From the NCBI RefSeq assembly GCF_016097415.1, contig NZ_JAEHGE010000001.1:3984610-4048609 (forward strand): a stretch of DNA of 64,000 nt, written 5' to 3'. Shown in pieces: positions 19,144 to 29,652 of the stretch (the first letter of the stretch is position 1; every line of letters starts with the position of its first letter). Both the position numbers and the translations under genes were made by a program. The stretch is from a sulfur-oxidizing endosymbiont of Gigantopelta aegis (lineage in GTDB: Bacteria > Pseudomonadota > Gammaproteobacteria > GRL18). Under the pieces are notes generated by a model, which was given only the letters and a program-made list of their open reading frames with translations, was not told the DNA's origin and searched no databases.

Positions 19144-20537
19144 TTATCAATTGTATCTGAATGCCCCGTATCAGCATCATCAACACTGGAGGATACCACC
19201 TTAAATTCCCGTGGAAACTCAGCCGGTGCATATTCAGAGGTGCGATATTTCATACGTGACAAGACTGAATTATGAATCTTTATCTCATCTGATGCTATCT
19301 TTCCTGATTCAGTACATAATTGCGGCAAATTTCTTGGTGCATAACGATAGTAAAATGCCAATCCATCTCGCGAATCATATAAGCGACCATGTACATTGAC
19401 ACGCTCTTTAATATTTTCGCAAAAGCCAGAAATAAATTTTAAACCATGTAGTTGCGCTCGTTCCAGCATCCAGTCAAAGGTTACATTTGATAAGCCTTTT
19501 CGTGTATAGCCACCACCAACATTACTATGCATGCCAGCAAACCAAACCTGCTCAATATTTTTAGGTCGCTCTAATGGTTCATCCGGTTTAGGGATCTCTC
19601 GCCAGACTTTAGGATGAAAAGTGCGCCTTTCGTCATCAAGGGATAAGGCATGAAAGACATGTTTTACATTCTCATTAAGCTGATAGTTATAAAACAAATG
19701 TGGGCAGCAACGGTTGATAATACCTTGAAAAGTAGCCATTATTGAGCCTGCTAAAGGACTTAAACCATCGGGAAACCCTAAGGCTGATACTGTATCCCAG
19801 ACACCAATGAATTTAATCGGTACATTGCCATTGGGCACAAACGTCTCATGATGCAAGGCTGTTTTTGCTTTGAATTGTTCAGCTTGATGTGGTGTTTGAG
19901 GGCTATTAGGATCGTTCTTTTGGTAGCAGCAAAAGGCTTCATCCATTTCCCGGCCAAGCTCTTCGTCACATTTAAAAACTTTGTGACCATCAACGTCTAA
20001 TGCATAATCACCATTGGTATTTTTTTTAAATTTATCGACCAAACCACAGATTTGTAAAAAACCGGCAAAACCACGAATGGTTGCTGCACCACGACTAAAA
20101 CCAAACATATAAATATTATCGCCGGGTTCATATTGTCGTACTAAAAACTCATACAGATCTTTTACATTTTGCCCAAAACCAAAACCAAAAGCACCGGAAA
20201 TGCCCTTTATGATTTTATTTTTTTGTGTACCAACACCATTTTCGTAAAAAACAACCTGTTCAAGAGCGGGGTCATGAATGTCAATTGCATTATAGAGTTG
20301 AAAAACATTCGTTTCAGCTCCCGCCCCCCCTTTATTGCCTGTACCATCAGAACAAAGTATTATATTTTTTGTTTTATTAGCATTATTAATCTGTGTCATA
20401 GCCGTGCCCTATTCCTTTATTAAGAAACATCCCCAAACCACTGATGCAAACTACATTCTGACACTATTGGCATACGACATCAAATAGTGTGACAAGACAT
20501 GGATACCAGCATCTAAAATACCAGCCCGGATTATGGC

Positions 20538-21419
20538 TTATTCAAGCTCAACCGCTGTAAAATTATCCAAACGCCTTACCCATAATTTGGGGTCTTTAAG
20601 ACGTTCTTGAATATTACTTAATACGATATTAGCATCACTTCTTGTCTCATAGGCACTATAACCAACACCATAGTCATGTTTTTTTAATTTAGACTGGTAA
20701 ACAATGATGTGTTGACTAATATCCGGATACTGTTCTTTAAATGCTTGTACATATTGCTTCGCATAGGTGCTTGAATTGGTCATAATTAATTGAATTGTAT
20801 ATTTATTCCAATTTTTTTCAGGCTCTTTTTGCTGTGCTTTTGGAGATTGTTTTTCAGTTGAGCTATTTGTATCCTTCGTGACTAATTTAGGCTCAACAGC
20901 TAATGATTTTTTTGCTGCTTTCTTTTTGGGTGTAATTAATATTTCACCTTCTTTTAAAAGCATCGATGCATCTGTCGTATTAGCAGTTTTATCAATTCGT
21001 TTATTGCTTTCTGACTCAGGTAATAAATTAACTGCTGAGCATTTATTATCAGGTGTTAAGCCGTGTTTAATCAATACCAGTGCTTCAATGGCAGGTCGAT
21101 ATCCTGTATCGGCAGAAATAGTAATCCATTTAGTACCCTGTTCAGGATCAGATGTAACGCCATAGCCATAGTAAACCATATAACCCAGTAAATATTGGGC
21201 TTCTACATTGTTTTTATCAGCCAATGTTGATGCAATTTGGTATGCTTGCTTGTATTGCTGAGCAACAAAAAGATCTTTTGCTATTTGTAAATACGCATCA
21301 TCTGAAATGGAATTAGTATTGGATATCACTTCATTTTCTGATGTATTTTCTTTGAAAAATGATGTCGAGCCACAAGCACTGAGTAAAGAGATCAGTACTA
21401 AAATAAAAATAAACTTCAT
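20538..21419 (-). CDS. Lipoprotein with Sel1/TPR-like repeats and SPOR-like C-terminus
   Basis: 293 residues. The N-terminal signal ends in a lipobox (LISLLSAC, Cys at residue 16), so the protein should be lipid-anchored. Residues about 43-105 (AKDLFVAQQYKQAYQIA, AQYLLGYMVYYGYGV) look like Sel1/TPR repeats. The last 85 residues, NKYTIQLIMTNSSTYAKQYV onward, resemble a SPOR domain, which binds denuded peptidoglycan glycan. It follows the aspartic-protease gene by 24 bases at the 3' end of the T2SS gene row. Its part in secretion, if any, is unknown. Confidence 0.6.
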   Translation of the reverse strand: MKFIFILVLISLLSACGSTSFFKENTSENEVISNTNSISDDAYLQIAKDLFVAQQYKQAYQIASTLADKNNVEAQYLLGYMVYYGYGVTSDPEQGTKWITISADTGYRPAIEALVLIKHGLTPDNKCSAVNLLPESESNKRIDKTANTTDASMLLKEGEILITPKKKAAKKSLAVEPKLVTKDTNSSTEKQSPKAQQKEPEKNWNKYTIQLIMTNSSTYAKQYVQAFKEQYPDISQHIIVYQSKLKKHDYGVGYSAYETRSDANIVLSNIQERLKDPKLWVRRLDNFTAVELE

Positions 21420-21443
21420 AAAAAAAACCTTATCAATGTAATA

Positions 21444-22643
21444 TTATATTTTGGGGGTTAAAAATAATCGTTTGGATTGTGGATCAATTGAAAAATTAAA
21501 TTCATTTAAAAAATTCACCCCCAGCAAGCCTTCAAAATGCCTCTCACTATTTGCAGTTGCTTCGTTCAAAGGTGGTTCATTTAGAGGTGATTGTAGTTCA
21601 AGCTCTACAACGCGTATATTATTCACAGTAAAACCATCAATAGTCATACTTTTTACTTCATAGATATCAGCCTCAACTTTACCACCCGCGGTATAGACAG
21701 TATTTCTACCCACTTTTTTTGCTAACTGCTCATTCAGTAATTGCGCTAGAGTATAAGGTGATAGCGATGAATAAGAAGCACCCGTATCAATCATTAATTT
21801 AACTGGATACTCATCCGCAATGGTCATATCAACAATATAATGCTCTCCCTGTTTTTCAAGCTTAATACCCTTTACCGTATCATCCACAAAGGTACGTTCT
21901 AATAGTTCACTCGCTTGTATGCCATAATGAGGATCCGCAGTAATAAATTGTAGGTGCAATAAAGCTAGGTCTTTTTCATGATTTTTAATGTAGGATTTTG
22001 CCAGTGCTAAATGGTAATAAGCAAATTGTGCATCTTTTTCTATCAGCTTTTCAAAGAAATCGATACTTAGCGGCCAGTTTTTATCTGCTTGAAATTGCTC
22101 AAATGCCAATAGGCTAAAATCATGTATTAATTGATTGATTTCAATGTATTGCTCATTATCCTGAGCATAACTTCTAGCTAACAAATAAGAATTCAAAGCC
22201 GCCAGCCAGCGTTTATTATCAGTGTAGGCATTTGCCTGTAGCAGTAACAAGGCACTATTATCATAAAATTCTGACAAAAACACATCCAGTAAGCTAAAAA
22301 CATCTTGTCCTGAATTTTCAAGCATCTCATGAATAGTTTTTTTCAAAATCATGTTTAATTTATTTTTCTTGTCAATACTTACCGCTTTAAACAAACTCAA
22401 TGCCTGAGAATATTGCTTATCAAATAACAATTTTTCAAACTGACTGGTATCTTGGTCAATTGAAACGACATCTACTGCCTGTGTTACAGGTGGAATAGAC
22501 ACAGTTGTTTGGGGGGATACTTCACAAGCATTAACATCGGTATTTTTGTGCCAAACATCATTGAAAGCCGAATTAGAAAACCAACCGAGGAAAATACCTA
22601 GGCCAATAAAAATAAGGGCGAATTTAAGTTGTTGGTCTTGCAT
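21444..22643 (-). CDS. Membrane-anchored TPR protein with retropepsin-like aspartic protease domain
   Basis: 399 residues. One N-terminal membrane helix (FALIFIGLGIFLGWF) is followed by a TPR-like helical region (about 60-250). The C-terminal domain has VKLMIDTGASYSSLSPYTL, the catalytic Asp-Thr-Gly of the retropepsin-like family, and ends with GLLGVNFLNEFNFSIDP. It is therefore probably a periplasmic protease tethered to the inner membrane. It starts 15 bases after gspM, so it probably belongs to the T2SS transcript. Its substrate is unknown. Confidence 0.72.
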   Translation of the reverse strand: MQDQQLKFALIFIGLGIFLGWFSNSAFNDVWHKNTDVNACEVSPQTTVSIPPVTQAVDVVSIDQDTSQFEKLLFDKQYSQALSLFKAVSIDKKNKLNMILKKTIHEMLENSGQDVFSLLDVFLSEFYDNSALLLLQANAYTDNKRWLAALNSYLLARSYAQDNEQYIEINQLIHDFSLLAFEQFQADKNWPLSIDFFEKLIEKDAQFAYYHLALAKSYIKNHEKDLALLHLQFITADPHYGIQASELLERTFVDDTVKGIKLEKQGEHYIVDMTIADEYPVKLMIDTGASYSSLSPYTLAQLLNEQLAKKVGRNTVYTAGGKVEADIYEVKSMTIDGFTVNNIRVVELELQSPLNEPPLNEATANSERHFEGLLGVNFLNEFNFSIDPQSKRLFLTPKI

Positions 22644-22658
22644 TATATCTGACTCAAC

Positions 22659-23162
22659 TCAACTAGACTTTTTGAGCACAAGTCGAGCATTAACCAGTTT
22701 GGCATTATCCGAACGTTGCACATCTATTGTTTTTATCAAAATACCATAGCGGCCTTTCAGATAAGCAATATATTTAATCAATTGATCAAAATCTATTTTT
22801 TCAAATCTAAGGATAATATTGTCCTTACCCGAGCGTTCTAATGCTTTCATGTATTTAGTTAAACGATTTTGTTTGACACTTTTGTCGACTATATTGATAA
22901 AAGAACCAGAAAATTTACCAACCGGTGAAACTCCCCGTTTTAATTGCTGAATTTGAACACCCACTTGTTTTAACCAGAGGATATCTTCTTGTGCATATGA
23001 AATTTTTTGTTCAACATCCAATATTGATTTTTGATAGGGTTGCCATATATAAAAATAAATAATAGCAATGAGAATCACTGGAACACCATACATTATAAGT
23101 GTACGTTCACTTTCTTTTAAGGCTGACCATTTTTGCATTAATTCTGACATTGTTCGTTCCAA
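22659..23162 (-). CDS. gspM: T2SS inner-membrane protein GspM
   Basis: 167 residues with a short cytoplasmic N-terminus, one membrane helix (TLIMYGVPVILIAIIYFYIW) and a periplasmic domain ending in IKTIDVQRSDNAKLVNARLVL, as in GspM. It follows gspL with one base between them, the usual L-M order of the T2SS inner-membrane platform. GspM normally pairs with GspL to hold the GspE ATPase. Confidence 0.85.
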   Translation of the reverse strand: MERTMSELMQKWSALKESERTLIMYGVPVILIAIIYFYIWQPYQKSILDVEQKISYAQEDILWLKQVGVQIQQLKRGVSPVGKFSGSFINIVDKSVKQNRLTKYMKALERSGKDNIILRFEKIDFDQLIKYIAYLKGRYGILIKTIDVQRSDNAKLVNARLVLKKSS

Positions 23163-23163
23163 A

Positions 23164-24618
23164 TTATTCTTTTAGTCTAAAGCTAATAACTGAGCGCACT
23201 TCACCCTTTACTCGGGAAGATGATCGTTCTTCAACCAGTAAGTCTTTATGCTTATTCTCAAGTGTGATTTTTATTTTGTTAAAAACAAAGCCCTTGGATA
23301 CAATATCTAATTGTAAAATTCCATCATTATATTTCATGCTTTGAATTTTAATTTCTTTTATTTTTCGTACTTCATCACCCACCAAAGCCAATAAATTTAA
23401 AAACGAATAACTTGATGATGAATTTTTTTGTAGTTGACGTAAGTTATTTTGAGCTTGTGTACGCACATCAATGAGCCGTTTAGAACCTGGGAAGGTTTTA
23501 AAATAGAGCTGTTCAAGTTCTGTTTCAAATTTTTTCAGGGTATCATGGCTTGTTTTCCACTGATAAGTCATGAGAAATAACTGACTAAACAAGCCCAGCA
23601 TAAAAATAACTATAAGTGATTTTAAAAAAGGTATTTTGACTGGCTTTAGGCTGGATGGTAGATATTTTCCTTGTAATAAATTAATGCCACTTTGACTTGC
23701 ATTGCCTTTTTTAAGTAATTCACTGGCATTAGATAAGGAAAGATCAACTAAGTCAGTATTAATTATTTCTAGCTCTATGGAAAATTCTTCTGCAATAACA
23801 CTGATTGTATCGAGTAGCGCACTATTGTGTTCACTATAGATACTAAATACATCGGGTAGTCCTTCGGCAGAAGTTAATTTGATTGTTTTTTTACTTTCTG
23901 ATTCAGACTCATCATCCAGAGCATTATCTTCATCGCTATCAAATAATACTTCTTCGCTCACTTTAGCTTCTTCGTTTGCTAGTTCACTCAGAGCTTCTGT
24001 TGGCAAAACATTTTTTAATAATAAACGTAATGAAAAATTAATATTATGTATTTGATTAACAACACCACTTTGTTTACCTGTTCTAATCACAACATGATTG
24101 TGAACAAAACCAATTGACCATTTATTTTCCTGCCAGGGCAATAAAAAAATTTCAGAAGAGATCAGTGAAACAGGCAACGCTATTGCTTTAAACTGTTGGA
24201 AAAGCTTTTCTATAATAGAATAATTAGTAATGGCTACGTTACATTGTCCCGATTTAACATCGCCTAAAGCAAAATATTGCTTATCAATATTTTTCACCAG
24301 AGAATCTTCAAGCAAAAAGGGCATCGCCTGAAGAATACGACTTTTAGACTTGCTTGGCACAGTCAAAGTGCTATAAAGCACATCATTAGCTGGCAACAAA
24401 ACCTGCACATCACGATAGGATTCTTTTTGTGTAATAAAACTTATAAAGTCATTAAAATTTCCCTTGAATATTTCATTGCTGTATCCGCTATCAGCTCCCA
24501 ATAGAAAAGCAGACAGACTCATTTTTTCAAATAACAGACTATCGATTATACCATCAGGCTCTTTGGGTAAAGAATGAAACCAGAGCAATAGTTTATTCAA
24601 AACAAATTCCTTTAACAT
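23164..24618 (-). CDS. gspL: T2SS inner-membrane protein GspL
   Basis: 484 residues. The cytoplasmic actin-like N-terminal half (YRDVQVLLPANDVLYSTLTV) leads to an acidic linker at about 222-240, one membrane helix near residue 330 (FLKSLIVIFMLGLFSQLFL) and a periplasmic ferredoxin-like domain. The order gspK'-L-M fits the T2SS operon. The gene is intact, but its usual partner GspE is interrupted upstream. Confidence 0.86.
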   Translation of the reverse strand: MLKEFVLNKLLLWFHSLPKEPDGIIDSLLFEKMSLSAFLLGADSGYSNEIFKGNFNDFISFITQKESYRDVQVLLPANDVLYSTLTVPSKSKSRILQAMPFLLEDSLVKNIDKQYFALGDVKSGQCNVAITNYSIIEKLFQQFKAIALPVSLISSEIFLLPWQENKWSIGFVHNHVVIRTGKQSGVVNQIHNINFSLRLLLKNVLPTEALSELANEEAKVSEEVLFDSDEDNALDDESESESKKTIKLTSAEGLPDVFSIYSEHNSALLDTISVIAEEFSIELEIINTDLVDLSLSNASELLKKGNASQSGINLLQGKYLPSSLKPVKIPFLKSLIVIFMLGLFSQLFLMTYQWKTSHDTLKKFETELEQLYFKTFPGSKRLIDVRTQAQNNLRQLQKNSSSSYSFLNLLALVGDEVRKIKEIKIQSMKYNDGILQLDIVSKGFVFNKIKITLENKHKDLLVEERSSSRVKGEVRSVISFRLKE

Positions 24619-24686
24619 ACATAATAAATTTCAATACCATCATCGTCTACTCAGTACCTTTATAAAAAGACTGGTTTTTATTGAGT

Positions 24687-24955
24687 CTATTTTTTTTCTG
24701 ACAGCTTTTCATACCATAAGGATTCTTGACGACTATAAACTGATACTTTACTTTGTGCATCACGCTTAATAATGCTTTGCAATCTCACTTGTGTTTTATC
24801 TATCTGAATATGACTAATAACTGCAAAATAATTTGATGATACGCCCACAAGATTTGGATCAATACCCTTAGTTTTTATCATAGGGTCATTCATAAAATCT
24901 TTAATCACTGCAAAAGGCTGCTGTGCCATTTGTGAGACCATTGATTCAGCATCAC
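24687..24955 (-). pseudogene. gspK: C-terminal remnant of T2SS minor pseudopilin GspK
   Basis: About 89 residues in frame from the IS3 border: GVSSNYFAVISHIQIDKTQV and RLQSIIKRD match the C-terminal end of GspK, and the fragment precedes gspL as gspK should. The N-terminal two thirds, including the prepilin peptide, is absent. The border with IS3 copy A is at 24955/24956. No target duplication links this side with the gspI side, so the missing DNA was probably deleted. Confidence 0.8.
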
Positions 24956-26470
<1,515 letters not shown>

Positions 26471-26733
26471 AACCAGGTATGACCTGCCATATCTGCACGG
26501 CTACTTTTAATCCCCGCAGTCAACCATTTTTGCTCAATCGAGATATTAGAAATTTCATTTTTTGCCACCCATAGTGCAATGGTTTTTTCTTTAATGTGAG
26601 CACCGTGTTTGACACTATTGCCAGTTGTTGCAATAACCGCACCTAAGGCTACGGAAATCACTACCAGCGAGATAATGATTTCAATTAGAGTAAAACCTTT
26701 TTGTTGTATATTGTGCTTTTGCGAATAACTCAT
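26471..26733 (-). pseudogene. gspI: T2SS minor pseudopilin GspI, truncated by IS3
   Basis: About 88 residues remain. The prepilin cleavage site and helix are clear (QKGFTLIEIIISLVVISVAL), followed by GspI-like IALWVAKNEISNI. The frame runs into IS3 copy A after MAGHTWL. The last third of GspI, all of gspJ and most of gspK are missing. It starts one base from the end of gspH. Confidence 0.85.
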
Positions 26734-26734
26734 A

Positions 26735-27256
26735 TTACAATGCTTCTGTGCGTTTGAGTGTTAGTTCACCAAATAAAGTGCTACTGAGTTGATATTCGGT
26801 TTCATCATTGCTGATCAACAATTGAAATTCACTGGTTTCACCCGTTGGTAAAAAATAGATCAAGTCCTTATCTTCTGTCAGTTTTGACTTATTACTTCCT
26901 GCCTTTGAATTATTAACAGGTGATGACAAAATAGTGCGCACTTGAATATCCTGACTCAACTTAAAACGACGATAAGGTTTCTTTTTTATTTCCACCCATT
27001 TCGCCTTGTCCAATTGCAAAAAATAATATTCCGTGCTATCGATATTATTTTTGAAGCTCATGGCCAGGCTTTGTCCAGTGATAATCGCATCATCACGAGC
27101 AAGTTGACTCATCGCCAAAATTCGTTTGGCCTGTGATTTAAGCCTATCATCACTGGTATCAATATATAAAACAGCCATGCTGGCGCCAATACCAATAATC
27201 AGCACCACTATCATCAATTCAATTAGGCTAAAACCAGCAGATTTTATGTTCATCAA
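26735..27256 (-). CDS. gspH: T2SS minor pseudopilin GspH
   Basis: 173 residues with the type IV prepilin start SAGFSLIELMIVVLIIGIGA and a periplasmic domain with YFLQLDKAKWVEI. The position between gspG and gspI identifies it as GspH. It would sit near the tip of the T2SS pseudopilus. The ATG pair at 27256 follows gspG by 26 bases. Confidence 0.87.
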   Translation of the reverse strand: MMNIKSAGFSLIELMIVVLIIGIGASMAVLYIDTSDDRLKSQAKRILAMSQLARDDAIITGQSLAMSFKNNIDSTEYYFLQLDKAKWVEIKKKPYRRFKLSQDIQVRTILSSPVNNSKAGSNKSKLTEDKDLIYFLPTGETSEFQLLISNDETEYQLSSTLFGELTLKRTEAL

Positions 27257-27282
27257 GTAGTTATATGCTTATGAGCTTCGTT

Positions 27283-27711
27283 TTATAAGGAAAAATTATC
27301 AATATCCGCAGCGGCATCAACACCACCTTTGCGACCATCCGATCCATAAGAAAAAATATCGATTTCACCCTGTGTACCTGGGCTTAGATATAAATATTCA
27401 TTGCCCCAAGGATCCTTGGGCACCTTCTTCATATAGCCTCTTTTTTTCCAGTTTTTTGCATCAGGTTGGCCACTGGGTCGATTAACCAGAGCATCCAGAC
27501 CTTGATCGGTACTGGGATAATTAAAATTATCTAGCTTATAAAGGTTTAAAGCACCTTCAAGTGTTCGTATATCCTGCTTGGCTTTGACAATGCGTGCCTC
27601 ATTGGGACTTTCCATCACATTGGGAACGACGATAGAGGCCAAAATGCCCAAAATAACGACTACGATCATAATTTCAATCAATGTAAAACCTGATTGTTGT
27701 TTTCTTTTCAT
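27283..27711 (-). CDS. gspG: T2SS major pseudopilin GspG
   Basis: 142 residues. The prepilin site QSGFTLIEIMIVVVILGILA is followed by VPNVMESPNEARIVKAKQDI and the calcium-loop region DPWGNEYLYLSPG...SYGSDGRKGG, all canonical for GspG. It forms the T2SS pseudopilus after cleavage by a prepilin peptidase. It lies downstream of gspF by 42 bases. Confidence 0.95.
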   Translation of the reverse strand: MKRKQQSGFTLIEIMIVVVILGILASIVVPNVMESPNEARIVKAKQDIRTLEGALNLYKLDNFNYPSTDQGLDALVNRPSGQPDAKNWKKRGYMKKVPKDPWGNEYLYLSPGTQGEIDIFSYGSDGRKGGVDAAADIDNFSL

Positions 27712-27753
27712 TTGTATTTAAACCTTTTTCTTAATCAAAATGTTTAACAATGC

Positions 27754-28974
27754 CTACGCACCAACCAATTGGTTTAACTGGAATATGGGTAATAAAATGG
27801 CTATGACAATAAAAAGCACCACAGCACCCATCACCACAATGAGTAAGGGCTCAAAAAGACCCATTATGGTACTGGTAATAGTCTCAAACTCTTTTTCCTG
27901 GCTATTGGCTGCATGTTCTAGCATTTCTACCAAATTGCCACTCGTCTCACCACTGGCAATGAGATAAATTGTCATAGGCGGAAAACATTGGCTTTTTTCC
28001 AACGCAGGACTAATTGCAGCACCTTCTCTGACGCGTTCAGAAGCATCTAAAACGGCCTTTTTCATTCTTAAATTGCCCATCACACCAGCAGAAATTTTCA
28101 TGGCTTCGAGGGCATTGACACCACTCCCAGCCAAAATACTAAAAGTACGTGCAAATATGGCAGTATTCATACCTTTAACCAAATGTGCTACGCCTGGAAT
28201 TTTAAGTATAAAAGCATGCCATTTGTATTTGAATAAATCAGAGCGCAATAATAAACTGAAAATAAAAATACTTAAGGCGATTAATAAGGCGATATAAATA
28301 CCGTAATTGCGTAAAAAATCACTCAGTGCGATTAGAAATAAAGTAATTCCCGGTAAGGCCTGATCAATATCCTCAAAAACCTGGATCACTTTTGGCACCA
28401 CATAAGTGAGTAATACCACTGTCACCAGTATCGCCACAAATGTCAGCACCAAAGGATAGACCATTGCCAGCATGATCTTACTGCGCAATGCCTGACTATG
28501 TTCAACATGATCAGCCATTCGACTCAAAACAAAATCTAATTTGCCTGCCTGCTCACCTGATGCAACAGTAGCACGATATAAATGTGGAAAAATGTGTGGA
28601 AATTCATCCAATGCGGATGCCAAACTATAGCCCTCACGCACCCTAGAACGAACAACCATTAAAACCGTTTTAACACGTGCTTTATTAGTTTGTTGCAAAA
28701 CTGCGGTTAATGCGCCTTCAACCGGACTGCCTGAACGTATCATCGTTGCTAACTGACGTGTCATTATGGACAATTGCGCAATTGATATACCACGTTTGAC
28801 AAAGGGCATACCGGTTGAGTTTTTATTTTGTTTTCTTGATATCTCAGTTATTTCCAATGGCACTAAGCGTTTGGATTTTAGCTGCTGACTGATCTGACGG
28901 CTAGAATCACCTTCTAAAACACCTTTTTCAGTTTTACCCTGTGCATTAAGCGCACTGTATTCATATGCCGGCAC
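27754..28974 (-). CDS. gspF: T2SS inner-membrane platform protein GspF
   Basis: 406 residues starting MPAYEYSALNAQGKTEKGVL, the standard GspF start. Two repeated domains are present (FVKRGISIAQLSIMTRQLAT and FARTFSILAGSGVNALEAM), with three membrane segments, the last being PLLIVVMGAVVLFIVIAIL. It would link the GspE ATPase to pseudopilus assembly. It is separated from the gspE remnant by a 95-bp palindromic repeat. Confidence 0.94.
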   Translation of the reverse strand: MPAYEYSALNAQGKTEKGVLEGDSSRQISQQLKSKRLVPLEITEISRKQNKNSTGMPFVKRGISIAQLSIMTRQLATMIRSGSPVEGALTAVLQQTNKARVKTVLMVVRSRVREGYSLASALDEFPHIFPHLYRATVASGEQAGKLDFVLSRMADHVEHSQALRSKIMLAMVYPLVLTFVAILVTVVLLTYVVPKVIQVFEDIDQALPGITLFLIALSDFLRNYGIYIALLIALSIFIFSLLLRSDLFKYKWHAFILKIPGVAHLVKGMNTAIFARTFSILAGSGVNALEAMKISAGVMGNLRMKKAVLDASERVREGAAISPALEKSQCFPPMTIYLIASGETSGNLVEMLEHAANSQEKEFETITSTIMGLFEPLLIVVMGAVVLFIVIAILLPIFQLNQLVGA

Positions 28975-29024
28975 TATTTATTACCTTATTATGGGACAGA
29001 ACAAACCTACTTAACACATCGGAT

Positions 29025-29119
29025 GTAGGATGTGGTGAGGAACGAACCGCATCAATATCTAAACCAAAGCCTTTAAATCAAGACCTTTGATGCGGTTCGT
29101 TGCACTCACCACATCCTAC
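29025..29119. repeat. Palindromic dispersed repeat between gspE and gspF
   Basis: 95 bases with outer arms GTAGGATGTGGTGAGGAACG and, at the other end, CACTCACCACATCCTAC, and inner arms AACCGCATCAA / TTGATGCGGTT. The sequence can fold into a long hairpin. A second copy is at 48098-48180 with the same core, so this is a dispersed family, possibly a non-autonomous element. Confidence 0.8.
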
Positions 29120-29652
29120 CAATGTAAAGATAAACGGGTTTATTAGATCTCCACCCTTATTATTACCTAGAAATTAATCGATGTTGCGAATAACACGAAA
29201 AATTTCATCGGTAGTCGTGATACCATTGGCCACTAGTCTTGCCCCATCATCCTGTATTGAGCCGGTTTTGGTTCTCGCCTGACGCTCTATTTCCTGTTCT
29301 GAAGCATCATCATGAATCATGTTACGAATTTCCGTATCAACGACTAATAACTCATAAACTCCAGTTCGTCCCTTATAACCATGATTATTACAAACAGGAC
29401 AGCCCACAGCTTGATAAAATTTTACTTGATTACCCATAAAGCTCCGCCATTTTTAGGAGCTTTCCATTCATAGGTGGCGTTTTCATCGCCACGCATAAAA
29501 ACCTTGGCATCATGTCTTTTAAGTTAAAGCGTCTATTAAACCGATAACAAAATTCAGCAAGATACCGAGGTAAATGTTTTGAGTTAATGGAATGATAGCT
29601 TCCCTTCATAGAGTTTTTAATATTACCTATCATAGTGTTAACCCAGATAAAC

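Larger units (their letters stand above)
17576..20399 (-). pseudogene. DUF2235 hydrolase with C-terminal membrane segments, split by IS1595-like element
   Basis: The N-terminal 418 residues (20399-19144) carry the DUF2235 (Tle1-like alpha/beta hydrolase) hallmarks: ILCSDGTGNKGG, the nucleophile elbow GFSRGAATIRGF, FIGVWDTVSALG and WFAGMHSNVGGGY. The IS at 18102-19143 lies after SDTIDN; the frame resumes exactly across the 8-bp duplication with VPMSQKSFTEHK and continues into hydrophobic segments (ARLTLLYVLIALWLW, FGVVSIAIVSVLIWY, GFIVLALFANLGW). Two single-base losses in A/T runs (17908-17912 and 17761-17766) break this C-terminal part. The gene is convergent with pycB, whose end is 8 bases away. 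Family members include phospholipase effectors, but no secretion partner is seen here, so the substrate is unknown. Confidence 0.8.
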
